64,000 bases of DNA from Chondrosia reniformis (GCA_947172415.1 OX359189.1:3486501-3550500), one strand, 5' to 3'; positions 1-18,006 are shown, counted from the first letter of the stretch. The notes: a model not told the origin generated them from the sequence alone. Program-made: numbers and translations.

Positions 1-740
1 GGCCCAAAATAGGAGGACGACCTCCTTTGGAGCTATAACTTTTGTCTCGGCTCGGCTGTTTTGGAATCCTTCGACATATCAGGATTCCCAGCTCAATCCC
101 AGCTCTCGGCCCAAGATAGGAGGACGACCTCCTTTGGAGCTACAACTTTGGTCTCGGCTTGGCTGTTTTGGAATCCTTTGGCATATCAGGATTCCCAGCT
201 CTCAGCTGAAGGTAGGAGGACGACCTCCTTTGGAGCTACAACTTTGGTCTCAGCCTGGCTGCTTTGGAACCTTCAGGATTCCCAACTCTCGGCTCAACGT
301 AGGAGGATGACCTCCTTTGGAGCTACAACTTTTGTCTCAGCTGAGCTGTTTTGGAATCCTTCGACATATCAGGATTCCCAGCTCATTCCCAGCTCTCGGC
401 CCAAGATAGGAGGACGACCTCCTTTGGAGCTACAACTTTGGTCTCTGCTCGGCTGCTTTGGAATCCTTCAGGATTCCCAGCTCTCGGCTCAAGGTAGGAG
501 GACGACCTCCTTTGGAGCTACAAATTTGGTCTCGGCTCTGCTGCTTTGGAATCCTTCTGCATATCAGGATTCCCAGCTCTCGACTCAAGGTAGGAGGACA
601 ACCTCCTTTGGAGCTACAGCTTCGGTCTCGGCTCGGCTGCTTTGGAATCCTTCGGTATATCAGGATTCCCAGCTCTCGCTCAAGTTAGGAGGCCGACCTC
701 CTAAGGAGCTACAATTTCGGCCATTCACATTTGGATTTTG
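1..740. repeat. Tandem array of 87-107 bp hairpin units
   Basis: About eight units, whose AGGAGG cores start near 11, 118, 214, 301, 408, 496, 592 and 687, giving spacings of 87 to 107. Each unit carries the near-palindrome AGGAGGACGACCTCCT (6-bp arms, 4-base loop), followed by TTTGGAGCTACAACTTTGG and a TCAGGATTCCCAGCTC block. Length differences come from an optional block of about 9 bp (CGACATATC-like) and a duplicated block of about 11 bp. The array probably continues to the left of the window. It stays open in one frame for 226 codons (61-741), but unit lengths are not multiples of three, so I read it as satellite-like DNA and not a gene. Confidence 0.85.
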
Positions 741-1564
741 AAGCCAGCTAGACTTCAATATTGAATGCCATGTCACGTAACAGTAATGGTACCATTTCAC
801 TGATTAGCTCTTTCCACTCAAGAACCCTTTAGCAACCCTTGCTTTTTTGAGATAGCACAGGCATGTCATTCAAAACATCCCTGTTACTAGGCAATTAAAA
901 ATTCACCTTAAATCCTAACTCATAGACTTTTGATCATTTAGTCAATAAGTCTGACGAATTTAGGACAGAAAGGCGGTTCATTGTCTGGAATTAAGTCTAC
1001 ACTCTGTATGGAAGAGTAACCCTGGAGCGTTTGAACACTCAGGTGACAGATACCATTTCACCCATTCCGAGTTTCTTGCTGAGATTGCCCAGAAATTTGC
1101 GTAAAAACTGGAATTGCAATCATTTGATCACAAGGACACCAATTATCACTTCTGAATCGCCGCTATTGGGCAAATCCCGTATGATATGGCCAAGCAGTAC
1201 TCTATATATATACGGTACTATCTGCTCTATAATGTATCATATCGGAATTTTCGCCGTACATTTCGTTCACCATGCTGCCCCTTATAGTAGGCAAGAACAC
1301 AGTGGCGCGCAAGGGAATATCAAGAAGCGGCAAATGTATCTCAAGATAGTTTAATCAAGTATGATCTAAAATAAAGCCACTTTCATGCCTTAAGAGATTC
1401 ACATTCAGCAGTTTAATATTCGCAATGGTTTCTGAGTTTTATTCACGTTTTTAAGATATAAGAACATCGAATAATTGGGGTCACTTTCAAGTTTTATCCC
1501 GAATTAATAACTGGAACCGAAAGGGTTCTCTTCTCTAGAGAAGACTTAAGTATATAAATAGTCA
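741..1564. other. Intergenic stretch, nothing recognised
   Basis: AT-rich sequence between two tandem arrays. A 107-codon open frame at 1031-1354 (+) has no recognisable motif and no splice context, so I do not call it a gene. Confidence 0.5.
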
Positions 1565-1860
1565 TTTAGCTTTATTCGATAAACTTGTCGACTAAAATTT
1601 AGAGGCCGACTAGATTCGGTAATGATTGGGTTGTCAATTTGAGATTCAGTAAAAGTCGGGTTGCAATATGTATGTAGTGACTAATAGTCAGTCGAAGCCA
1701 CTCAACTAGATTCGGTAAGTTGAATTGCAATTTGTATGGAGTGACTAATGGTCAGTCGAAACCACTCGACTAGATTCGGTAAAAAGTTGGGTTGCAATTT
1801 GTAATAGTCAGTCGAAGCCACTCGACTAGATTCGGTAAAAGTCAGGTTGTCAATTTGTAT
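1565..1860. repeat. Short tandem array with GACTAGATTCGGTAA core
   Basis: Four imperfect units share GACTAGATTCGGTAA, AGTCGGGTTGCAATTTGTA and GTCAGTCGAAGCCACTC. The core ends near 1620, 1716, 1780 and 1836, so spacing shrinks from about 95 to 55. It lies downstream of the HUNK-like gene. No coding potential is seen. Confidence 0.75.
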
Positions 1861-2245
1861 TGACAACTTAAGTCTTTTACAGTGGATAATAGAGTACCCG
1901 CTCCTGAAAAAAAGTTTTAGTTCTTCGAAATGTTTAGTCAACGTAGATATGGTTTTATCATTCGAATCATTGGATTGATTTCCTCCCATAACATGCGCTA
2001 AAAGAGCTCTACAGTAGTAATGGTACAGCCTCTTCAATTGCAAGTACGAAAAATGTTAAAGCTGAGCTTCGATCGGTGATAGAGGATTGTGGACACGCGG
2101 TCGTTATTTAAAAAGTTTAGTCTATGATGCTAAGAAATTGCAGGCATTCCGCTAGAAATGATTACATCCTAAACTTTCATAATCACATTTACAGAGGACA
2201 CATAACCTACATAGAAGTTCAAATATATACAAAAAACTATATCTA

Positions 2246-2251
2246 TTTAAT
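2246..2251 (-). other. Possible polyadenylation signal of the HUNK-like gene
   Basis: On the minus strand this reads ATTAAA, the common variant poly(A) hexamer, about 70 bases after the stop codon at 2319. No canonical AATAAA is seen nearer the stop. Confidence 0.4.
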
Positions 2252-2318
2252 CACATGCATTCACACACATATATAATTACAAAAATCAGTACAATTACAT
2301 GGTAATGAAATAAGTACA

Positions 2319-7328
<5,010 letters not shown>

Positions 7329-7625
7329 GCTATTCTTAAGTATATTTTCTTAGAGATGAAAAAACATCTACAGTTCTAATCCAACTTTCTATATATGAAG
7401 GTTATAATGGACATGAAAAACTGCTGATCTATTTACGTAATGAACTAAACACACAATTGTCTGTAGGGGTGTGGAGTCTGTTTATGGGGTGATGTTTAAC
7501 GATATTCATCACCCACCCCCTCATAACTGGCTAGGATATATTATTATTTTACACATAAATTCTGTTCTTACTAAATCACACTAAAAAACAGATAAATACT
7601 AAACTAGCATACGTTTCAATACAAG

Positions 7626-10600
7626 TTAGCTGCTTTGATCACAAGAGGACGGGATACGTTCACCCAACATCATCATCCTCTCAGCCTAAAGGAATAAGTT
7701 GAAAATATATTAATGTCAGAATGACAAAATACAAATCTAAAGTGTGAAAGAGTTATCTTCTGTAGTATCATGTGTTCTACTGGCAGTATCCTAATTATTT
7801 GACGTATCATTTGATACAGTACATCATACATAGTACCTTCTTCACTGTAAATAAGAAGTGTTCTTAATAGGCTAAAATAAACAGCAAATCAGACTACGGC
7901 AGATACTCTGATACTCTAAAAGACTACATTATAATACTAAGACATTCTATTCCAATAATTAAATCATACATATTTCACCAAATAACAATATCTGATTCAG
8001 GAAAGCCATACAGCAGATCTGGGGACTCCATAAATATCAATAATGAGCTGGATAATTGATTCTGGAAGCAAGACACTCATCACATAGCTGAAATTCTAAG
8101 TTAGAAGAGTAAGAATGTCTTAAGGGTGAAATGAAACTTACAGTAATATACTATGGTAATACAAGTATTCTTATGAACTAGAGGACTAGGGGAGTTAATT
8201 GCACTGAGCTGTGCAAAAGCTACGCTGATAAGCAAAACGAGGGTGAAACAGCTGTCTGTGGTTCTTTGATGAATTTTTTCCATATTGGATGACTGGGAGG
8301 TGATCTCTGTATGCCAATGTAATAGGACTTTGGTCCCCTGGCCAAGATTAGACTTCGGTGGTCACTTGGCTAGTTTGGCATAATAAATTCCTGTGATTTT
8401 GCTTATCAAGTCTTAATATATATTTACATGCAAAGTAACATTTATGCCTATATACTTGTAATGATGAGGGTGTAAGATATCAATACAAGGGTGATTAGTA
8501 CACATAAAAAATAAAACTGAAAGGTAAAAGACTATTTAAATATTAATTATTCTCTAATATATGAAGAAATAACAGAAACCCACTAATAACTAAACAAAAT
8601 GTTTCTCCTTATTAGGATCAATGTGCTATTTAGTTTAGAAATACTGCATGATTGATAACAAATGCTTGCACACTTACTTCGTTCTCCGGACAAAATAGCT
8701 TCTGCAAACCTTTCAAAAGGGTTTCTTTCTGGTAATCATTAAAATGTGTTAAACCAACTTTGTAATGCAATTGGGCTACATAAACATAGCAAATTTTCAA
8801 TATTTACATATACTTACACAGTACTACTAGAAATAAAGTATATATATTGCAACAACCATACAAACATGTATCACCACATCAAATACGTTTATAATTATAA
8901 AAATACATTTCCTTGGTGATTGAACTACTGTGAGTAGCTAACCCCTTGATTTATTTCCTTTAAAATAATCGTTATGCCTCTGTGAGAATACCTAAAGAGG
9001 AAGGAAAACAACTCCCAAATAAATGACATTGATTGAACTCCTTCGGTTACTAGCAGCTTAGCAATAAAACAATGCTACAAGAAAGGAGTTGTGTTGACAT
9101 TAATAAAATCACCTGTCCTTCAGCAATGCCAACTAAAATATCAGTTCTTAATGAAAGCCATGCTATTAACTGCTTCCCAGACATGTCTGATACTTCTCTA
9201 AAAAGTGGATGAACAGAGTTACTGACAAGTAATTTGCGGAACACTTGGAAGGACTACTGCACCCCGCACTACATTACTTGTTTGCTTTTTTAGGCTTATG
9301 TATACAGTCCTTAAAACAATAGTAATTTAATGCCGCCATTTGTAAAATAGATATATTTATGTATAAAAGGGGTATGTATGTATAATAATGGTGCATGGAC
9401 GCGTGTTATACAAGAAAACAATATAGGGGGCTGCCATATACATATAAAACTGATTGCCATCCTTCGTGGCTGACTCAAAAAAACGGAACAATATATATTT
9501 TCATAGCATATCTGTAATGCTTTCAAATGTGTACATGTATGTACACTGTACATCAAAAGCTTCATGCACAAGGTACACGTAAACTTGGCTAACTTCCGGT
9601 TGTGAATGAATTACCAAAATGGCTACTTTAAGGCAGGAAACACCCAGTATTGTAATGTGTGTCTAAATTGTGGGTTTCGCCGGTTGCACAATCTTTGGAG
9701 GCAAATTCATATGACCTTCAGTAGTTCAGAATAGTAGTCCATACTTAATCTCACATTCTTTTAAATCACAATTTTTACCTATATCCGTAACCACACTCGC
9801 ATTTGATCCCTGATATAAGGTAGTCTACACCTCACTACTAACTATAGTGTAAAGTGCAACTGTCATTAGCAAATCCTGAGCTTTTTGAGAGTGTGACGAA
9901 TTTCAAGCTGACTAACACACTTCCCAGAGTTAAGGATTCTGGAATGTCAGAACATGTTATCAAGGAGACAGTGGAAAATACACAGAAAAACGTTTGCCAG
10001 TGAATATTGGCAAGAAGAGTGAAGGAGGTTTTTCAGAGCAAAGTGGTATAAAAAGTATCCATAGCTGCACTATAACATCGAGAGTGACTCAGGGTTCTGC
10101 CACATCTGCATGAAGATAACTTTTACCAAGTACCAAGCACCATGCACAATTGAGGGGTGGAGATGCCTATCATAGCTCTGCAATCCAGGAGTACTACTGA
10201 CATTAGTATTTTAAGTCTATAGACATGGTCTACACCAGATCCAAACTTGATCATGTAGCCAGGGTATGCATGCCATCTATCGCATTCTGCATGGAATCAC
10301 TTCTCCTGAAGGCAGGCAATCAAGCTTCAATAAGTTATTTCCTTTTATGGAAATGACTGAAATCAGAGTGAAACCTCTACACAGCTGCAAATTTTGTCAC
10401 AATTTTTTCAAGGGATGCCCAACCTAGCAAGATCACTCTTTAGGAAGCTTTTGCTTTTTGCAGAGTCTGCCTAAGGGGCAACAGGCTTCTTCAGGCAGAT
10501 GTGCTTTGTAGCACATCTGATCCTTGTCAGGCCTGCAACAAATGCAGCAAGTGAGTAGACCTTTCTACTATGAGGAGGATCAAGTGCTATACTTGTGAAG

Positions 10601-11177
10601 CAGCATAGGATGGCAAGGTTGAACCATCTATAATGGTGATCAGCATATATAAAGAGATGCTGGCTTAAAAGGGACCACAGTACATGACAGGTCTATTCAG
10701 AAATTGGGAGAATCTAGGTTTGAGCTAGATAGACACATCAATTTTATTTGTCTGCATCATCCACCTACGTAAATCAAATAGTGGTCAAATGTTCATTAGT
10801 AAACTGAATAAATTTTATATGAATAAAGATGAGCTTCTATTGGAGACGGGCTTGCATTAGAGATCAGGGCTTATATTAGATAATACAGTAATTGTTTGTA
10901 ATTTATTGGGTCTTATGCATAGCTCTGCTGAAGGGGTTACCTTTTTAAACACATGCATATAGATGCTAAAGTTAACAACCTAAAGTTATGTAGGAAGTTC
11001 AGCTATTATAGGCATTTGTAGTTATATATGTACGTATAAGCTCTATATACAAGATTCCCCAATATACGGTATTGCAGTACATACTTTACGTCTTTCAGCA
11101 TGTCTTTTACTTGAGCAGGAATTGAAAGAGTAATTTTACTATTTTGTACAACGGGTGTTGAATCATTTGTTGTTGAG
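7626..11177 (-). CDS. Unrecognised gene, 3' part (five coding exons supported)
   Basis: Five minus-strand exons fit together in phase: 11177-11090, 9253-9113, 8728-8678, 8095-8012, 7685-7626 (stop TAA). All inner junctions after the first are phase 0 with good GT-AG sites, which makes chance unlikely. The translated tail includes LSIPAQVKDMLKD, SGKQLIAWLSLRTDILVGIA, KETLLKGLQKLFCPENE, YVMSVLLPESIIQLI and AAERMMMLGERI, an alpha-helical, non-repetitive protein. The VLLPExII then AAE pattern reminds me of the C-terminal helices of PWWP3A/MUM1-type proteins, but I am not sure. Two candidate upstream exons, 11432-11394 (phase-compatible, PSRCTTSSG) and 11580-11528 (weaker donor), are tentative. 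The start codon was not found. The stop lies about 300 bases upstream of the HUNK-like ATG, same strand. Confidence 0.6.
8240..8400 (+). repeat. Dispersed repeat, copy 1
   Basis: Shares phrases in the same order with 39530-39685, including GACTGGGAGG, TAGGACTTTGGTC, GCCAAGATTAGACTT and GTCACTTGGCT. Divergence is high. It makes the small open frame at 8101-8283 (-) a repeat artefact. Confidence 0.6.
10029..10136 (+). pseudogene. hAT-type transposase relic (TTF-type zinc finger)
   Basis: The plus frame reads KWYKKYP, a stop, LHYNIESDSGFCHICMK. This matches the KWYxKYPWLHYxxxxDSxxCxxC start of hAT/ZMYM-like TTF-type zinc fingers, with the usual W mutated to a stop. It lies in the large intron (9254-11089) of the unidentified minus-strand gene. 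The rest of the element is not readable. Confidence 0.5.
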
Positions 11178-12219
11178 CTATACAAATTTAGGAGGAGTGA
11201 ATTAATAATATAAAATTTCATCATCATCATTATTTAGCAGGGTACACCAGACTAACTGATTTTCAGGTAACCTTCTGATAAAAAAACATATACTATATAC
11301 TGTCAAATCATGCAGTCAATTAATAATGTTTAAGTTGATTAATAGAGAAATATGCATAACAGGGTCAATACAGGAAATAACATGCAGACTTACCCACTAG
11401 AAGTAGTGCATCTTGATGGAGGTTTACTGACTCTACAATACTATTCAATTAAAGCATACGTGCATAAATCAAACAAAATACATTATTTCTTAAGTTTTCA
11501 CTTACCTTATTCAATGCTTGTTCAAACCTTAGTGAATCGGCTACAATTACAATCAGAACATAAGGTATCGTTACGAAATCCTGTTTTGAAGCTGATTCCT
11601 TAGAAACAACATGACACTTTTGCAAGGAACGCGTGAAATAGCCAATGGAAAAATCGGAAACTATGGTTCAAAAGTATTATAGCAATCAGGTATATATGTT
11701 ACAGCATAATCAAAGCTGACTAGTTTGAACTGAAAGGTCCAACTTGTGCCGTGAAAGATGAATCTTGCTTTCTAAGAAATTTTTATCTTGAAGGTGGCCA
11801 TAAACGGCTTGTATAATGGCCTTTAAAATAATCAATAGCCACTATCATCGACGTAGCACATAACATAATTCCTTCGCTTAATGCATGGCTAACCTGTAAG
11901 TGTGATTCCTCAAAAGGCTTCTTCAAGTATTCATGGAAAAGTACAAGTTTTATTTGTAAAATCTTTCTTTGTCCAACCTAAAAGAATAGCTCTCTACCGT
12001 AAATGCGGAAATGGTAAATAGGATACAATAACAAGACCTTCAGATACAATATTTTGCTTTCAACCGCTTCCATTGAAAAAGCCCGCTATGTAAGGTCACA
12101 TGACATTCCCAACTTTCCAAATAATTGCCTGGGCCTTTAGTTCCGAAGGGGTGGGGCCCTACCTGGTTTTAGTATCGCTTCCTGTTCGTAAACCTTCTAT
12201 ATTTATTATTATTTATTAT

Positions 12220-12330
12220 TTTTGCACAAAAGCTTTTCTACGAGATATGCCTTGACGGCATTCAAGCGACGACCGGAATCGGTGATCCGCACATCTAAGT
12301 CGAGCCCAAACGCCCCCCACGAGTTTTTTT
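12220..12330 (+). repeat. Dispersed repeat, copy 1 of a family also at 52585
   Basis: Shares TTTTCTACGAG, ATGGC/ACGGCAT, ACCGGAATCG and CACGAGTTTTTTTAA in order with 52585-52730. Locally GC-richer than its surroundings. Class unknown. Confidence 0.5.
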
Positions 12331-15300
12331 AAGCAATTAGAAGCCGTTGAGTAATAAAAATGGAGGCGAGATAGCGGTCTGGCCAAGACGAGACTACCCC
12401 CATTTTAGGAAGAGCATCATTAGCGAAACGGAAGGAGAAAGGTACATCGATTAGACGACTTTGACAACCGTTTTTTGGTAAGTGAACAAGTCTGTAGGCT
12501 GAAATTAATGTCAATCCTAAGGTTATAATATTTACTTGGGCTAGTTCTTGGCTTCTATACCTCAAACCAAGAAATCCATGACAGTCACTTAATCATAAGT
12601 CATTGTTGTATAGATAAATACCAAACCTTAGTATTGCTGAGTGCTTACAACAATATATCCTGGTTCATTCTGAGATTTCTATGCCTTTATCCTTCGGACG
12701 TGAAGTACAGTATCTCGTCAGTTAAGTGTGGCGTACGTATCTGCATATAGAATGGGATTACTGTAGGACTAAGCCTTCAGAGTGTATGTAAGTTCATACG
12801 CGAGACTTAAGCTGTATATGTATGTTGTTATTCATAGCTAAGCCGGTTGCTAAAATTGGTAAGTAGGATATGTTGGTCTTACAGTTGTTGTCAGTCATCG
12901 ATAATTAGAAGTGAAAGTTTTGAACCGCGGGCTAAGTTTCTTACACGTTGACCTTGTTTGTTTGGTGTAGTCAAAAGAGATTTTCAAGGCTGCATTAGCG
13001 CGTGTTAGGGGCATAGTGAAGACTTATTCTTTGTCTTAGATAACGCAAACTCCTTTGAAGAAGAACTGTCTCTCCAGATTCTTTTAGTTACTGCTAGACA
13101 CTGTTTCAACAATCCTAATAAACTTAATTATAAACATGTATCCACTCTACTGGATTATTGAGGTGGTAACCAATTTTGGTTAATATAAAGTAGGTTGTTA
13201 TAGACATAAAACAGGCAGTATGATGACTTTCATCAGAGTAGGCTGTTCAGAGTAGTGTCTTTTACTTTTTTGTTTCAAATAACTCGCATATCTAAGTGTA
13301 AATACATAATTAATTTTAATATATAAAGTGGTTGGTGTTTAAGCTTGAGATGGGTTATGTAGTGCTTGAAATAGCTGAATACTACTTTTATCTAATATAT
13401 ACTGGGAGTTTTCTTTGCTGACTTCATTGTAGATGAGGTCACCTATGGTTTTACTGTATATAAACTGTTGCTCTCTTTAGGCACTTTATTACTGTTTAGC
13501 TAATCGCCACGTACTTAGTAGTGGATGGAAGGGTGGATGCTCTATTATCTAATGTAAGCCTTTGGAACTGGAATTTTTGCATTATTTTTTGTGTTGATCC
13601 ACATTTTGAAATGGGAAATGGAAAATTGATGAATGAATTTATGGGTTTACCTTAGTCAAAGTCAAGATATTCCTGTATATACGCGTATGGGTATAGTTTG
13701 ACTCTTGAAGAATAGGAAGTTAAGATGTCTTATTGTTTAATATATGAAATCCTACATTTGTACTACAAGATATTTTGTTCTTTTGTTATGTAGTGCATTA
13801 CTTAATAGCAAATACGTATGTAACAAATTTATATTGTCAGAATGTTTTGTGGAGTACAGCAACATACATACATACATACATACGTATTAAAATGACAGGA
13901 GTACCCCTCCTAGTGTGTTATATGTTGGATATTGAGAGTACTAAGGTAGACCCTTGAGGACATTCCTGAGAAGCTTCTAATGGTCATGCAGCTTGGCTTT
14001 ACCGTACTAGTGTAATGTTTCCGTGAAATACATATGTACTGTAGAAAGCAACTGGATACTGGAAATATAGCCACCAATGTTATATTGTAAACTGTGTTGA
14101 TGCCCAACTGTATGTTTTGTACTTACTCAAACATGAAAATGTACAGCTTACAAACACGCATACATTTAAATACACAATATGGTGGATTGTTTTTATAAGC
14201 TGCATAGTTTGTTGTATAACTGTACCTGCTATTCTAATATTAATTTAAATATGTACATTACATTCACATTGAATGTACATGTAATCCTTATCAAAACATT
14301 TCTCTGTTTACAAAGATTATCAGATTTGGAGGGCTTTGGTTTCATGGTATTTGTATATCACATTGCATCAAGTGCTTGTTTCTGGTGGAATATAACAGTG
14401 CACTCAACTTACTGTAAAACCCTTAATATCAACGTCCATTATATTTATGCAGTGTTTAACCATATATGACTTATGTATTAGTGTCCATTAAATTTAGCAT
14501 TTTGTTGTAAATACTTGCTCCACACTACTGCACATGCGTAATAATAAACATTTTAGCGACCATAAATGTTAGCAAATGATATCACATCGCTAATTTCGCT
14601 AACATTAATGGCGCGCTAATATTAAGGGTTTTGCAATATAAGCTCTCAGCTCTAAACTGTTTTTGTCTTTGCATTGCTGTCTTGTGGATTGTTATTATTC
14701 TAGCATTGGCTCTAATATTGCAAATACTATGTGAGTGGTATAAAGAAACACACAGTCTGCATATGGCAGGAAGAACAATTGGGTCTCCAAATCTTTAGAT
14801 AGACATAGGAATTGAATTGCATTCACTTAATATCCAGAAGATGCCAATACGGCACATGAAAAGATCTTGTTCTGACAGCCCTGAGAGGTTGATACTGACT
14901 TGGGTAAACTAGTGATGCCTAACATTCAAGGTAACCACAGAGCTGCTGGTACTGAAAAGCCTTTCAAGCCCAGGCCAGAGAGATGCAACCTAGTAAAGGA
15001 CTGGACAAGAAGCCCAGAGGCACTCAGGCTGTCTCAAAATCCATTAGCTGAATGTAATAGACAATGAATCCCCAAGTTTTCATTTCTGTTGTTGTGTTGT
15101 TACTGTAAATCACTCTTATATCAAAGAGCAAATGGATTCTCCACCCATTCAGTAAGTGTTGGAATAATACCACTTATGGATGACCAAGAACATACTCTTT
15201 TTAGATTTTGTGAAGAACAACAGATTGTAAACCAGCTATATGTATGTCTTGATTCTCTCTTAAATGTAAATTTCTGTTATACCTGTCTTTTCTTCTTCCA

Positions 15301-18006
15301 TAATTTCATCATTGTAATGTTGTCTGGAAGTTGCATGGTTAATCAAGCCACCTAAATTTGAAAGGCCGTACACCTAGGCTAGACTCAGATTTCTGAAGAA
15401 GTCAAAGTTAACCTCAGCAACCTAAATGAGGAATCATCTCTAAAGGTATTTAGAATAGTACCTTAAACCTGGCTACCTTAATAATACAGATTGTAGCTAC
15501 CTATTCTCTCTGCTCACTCTGTCCTGTCACTCTGACTCTTGGTCTGTTGGCCATAGTAATCTCTACCTAACTCTACCTATTTATAACTTGGGAAGAAGAC
15601 ATTCAATTTCAAATGTAGTTTTGGAATTATTCATCACCCTCTAAAACTAAAAGTTTATTCCATAAACACTTACGTATGCCATTTTCATTCATAAATTTTC
15701 CACTGCAGCGCCATTTTGTACGCCCTTTCTCCATCAGAACTATCATTCCAGGTTTAATTTTTTGTTGTCTGATAATATTAACTGGATACCTGATGCGCCT
15801 ACCCCAGTGTAACTGTAGACTGCCTTTTATTTGCAAACACCTAGTAATTGAAATGGTAAAATTACACAAACATTCAGATGTCAATTTATTAACAGGACCA
15901 TTTGATTTGTTATGATAACTGTCACATGCAATGACATTGCATTATTGCAGTGTTGGTGTGGGAGTATGAGCCTTGATTGTTTCCCCTGGTAGCAGTAGCC
16001 AAATGTTGCTGTACAAGAGGCTGGCCTTTCTCCAATAGCAGTAGAAGTAGCAAGCAAACAAAGCCATTGCAAAAGTGAATAAATGCTGATTGAATATAAC
16101 CAAGCCTAATTGAAAGAATGACAACATTCTATGATCACCTTTGTGTATGATTATTTATACTTATAGTCTATAACAGTGTATGCATACACATAGTCACATA
16201 CTATAGATCTTATTCACTTCCATTGTTCACCATGTTTTCTCTTTTAATATTATTTATTATGAATATATCTATTATATTAGTACTACGTGTATGTGCCTTA
16301 ATCTGTAAATTGCAATTGGTTGCTACAGAGTGAACCTAAACACTTCAAAACTGCTGTAAATAAGAGGCAGTCTCAATAACCAATGTACTGTACATACGTA
16401 CGTATGTATACCATCAGTTAAGATGGCATCAATTGCACCTGCAGGACAGTCCTTTACTCTGATGAGCTGTATTGTGATATTATCTGCTACAATAAAGCTG
16501 CAGTATCATCTGCACCAATCATTGTGATAACAAAGGCACCAGTCAGCAAAACACTGAGGACTTACAGAACTAGCCTTTCTTCCTGCTGCTTGCTGCCTTT
16601 AATTGTATGTAAATCAGATATATTTGAGAAATACAAATGTTATAGTGGTTTGGCATGTGCAAAGCAATTTTCCTGTAAATATAGGTCAATGCCATATCAG
16701 TTGGTACAGTAACTGTGATTGCCTAATTGTAGCATTCCAATAAGATAAGCACCTTCCAATCTCCAGTAGGAGGAGCCATCAGTATGGGGCCCAGGAGGGC
16801 ATTTTTAAATGTACTTTATGCAGGGAGTTAGGTTAATCAATGTGCTGGTACCACATTTTAAAGACAGGTGTGGACCACTGCTTCGAGATACCTTTGACTG
16901 TGAAAAAGAGACTACTGATGTTCATGACCTTCACTCTGTAGTCATAATTCATGGTAGTCTAATTCCATTATATTTACTGAGCACCCTATGAAATATTGGA
17001 GGTTCTTCCTTTAGGACTAAGAAAAGTGTAAATTGGTTTGGGGGTACCTACTTAATTACAGCAACTGTAGTAGTGCCAGGCTTTAACCTGATCTAAATAT
17101 TATGATTTAATGCCTTAAATACTCAACCACAATTGAGGGTAATAAAGGAAGATATTTAGTATCTGCATACATTCTAAGGCATCCATAAGTATTCAATTTA
17201 TTTGAAAATATTTGAAAATGATATATTGATGAATAGAAAATAAACCCCCAAATACTGTGGTTATCATGCCTATGAAGCTATGGAAACATTAAGAAAACAG
17301 ACTAAAACAGTAGACTCAATTTTCTTAGACTAATGACCTAGAGACAGACCCACCTTTGGATGAGAACACAGTTAGACTTCTTTTATTTCTTTCTCCATTG
17401 GGGCAGACAAGTACATACGTATATGTACGTACTGTATGTACATACGTGTATGTGTTATGTACATATATATTATGTATTATGTACATTCCTATATGTACTA
17501 TACTAGTTAAATTGACGTTTCATAAGGGCTTTGAAAACTAATACGTACGTAGTTGGTACTGTAGGCTCTAGGATGTATCACTTCTGAGCTTTATCCTTTA
17601 GAATATACCTGTCTTATACTTTTCTATACTATAGACTCACCACTGATTAAGTGCCACCTAAAGTCTAAAAACATGAAGGCCTCTAACCACCTTGTTATAA
17701 GTATATGTCTGAATCACACGAACACAATTTCACAGTTTCTTATGAAAAGTGTAAATTGGGCCATTGGGCTTCTTCTGTACTTCTACTTGATTACTGCTGA
17801 TATTCTAATTATATTGTGTGTAAACTTACTTTTATGATGAATTGCATGTAGTGCCCATTGTGGCAGCAAGATGATTACCTTTTATAGTTAATGTGTACAT
17901 ATATGTAGTTTCTTTGTATTATTCTTAATTCACTTTGTTTTATGATACATTCACCATTCTTTTCTTTCTATTCTCCACAATAGGTACAGATATTATTTAA
18001 CCATAA
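12331..18006. other. Gene-free region upstream of the SH3 adaptor gene
   Basis: No exon chain could be assembled on either strand. It holds one TIR element (14412-14636), TACGTA microsatellite tracts (for example near 13865, 16390 and 17410) and scattered short open frames with no recognisable motif. It may include the promoter and non-coding first exon of the adaptor gene: an AG acceptor-like TTCTCCACAATAG precedes the short leader before the ATG at 18007. Confidence 0.5.
14412..14636. mobile_element. 225-bp TIR element (MITE) with TA target duplication
   Basis: Left end CTGTAAAACCCTTAATATCA and right end (complement) TTGCAAAACCCTTAATATTA match at 16 of the first 18 positions. TA lies at 14410-14411 and 14637-14638. 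No coding capacity. The TA duplication suggests mobilisation by a Tc1/mariner/pogo-type transposase. Confidence 0.65.

Noticed and set aside
1-740. Possible CRISPR array
   Set aside because: Units are contiguous without unique spacers, and the setting is a eukaryotic intron-rich locus.
61-741. 226-codon open frame with repeating peptide
   Set aside because: It lies wholly in the tandem array, unit lengths are not multiples of three, and the peptide changes frame from unit to unit.
8012-8087. Shorter version of the YVMSVLLPE exon using the nearer acceptor at 8088
   Set aside because: It breaks phase with the preceding exon, whereas the acceptor giving start 8095 keeps phase 0 throughout.
8101-8283. 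60-codon open frame with a signal-peptide-like start
   Set aside because: Overlaps a dispersed repeat and the opposite side of a real exon boundary region; no splice support.
8678-8728. Alternative frame reading RNPFERFAEAILSGER
   Set aside because: It looks protein-like but cannot be joined in phase to either neighbour; the KETLLKGLQKLFCPENE frame can.
12329-12565. 78-codon minus frame upstream of the unidentified gene
   Set aside because: Abuts the dispersed repeat at 12220; no motif and no good splice donor to the next exon.
15627-15915. Opposing open frames of 79-85 codons
   Set aside because: No motif, no splice partners; typical chance frames.
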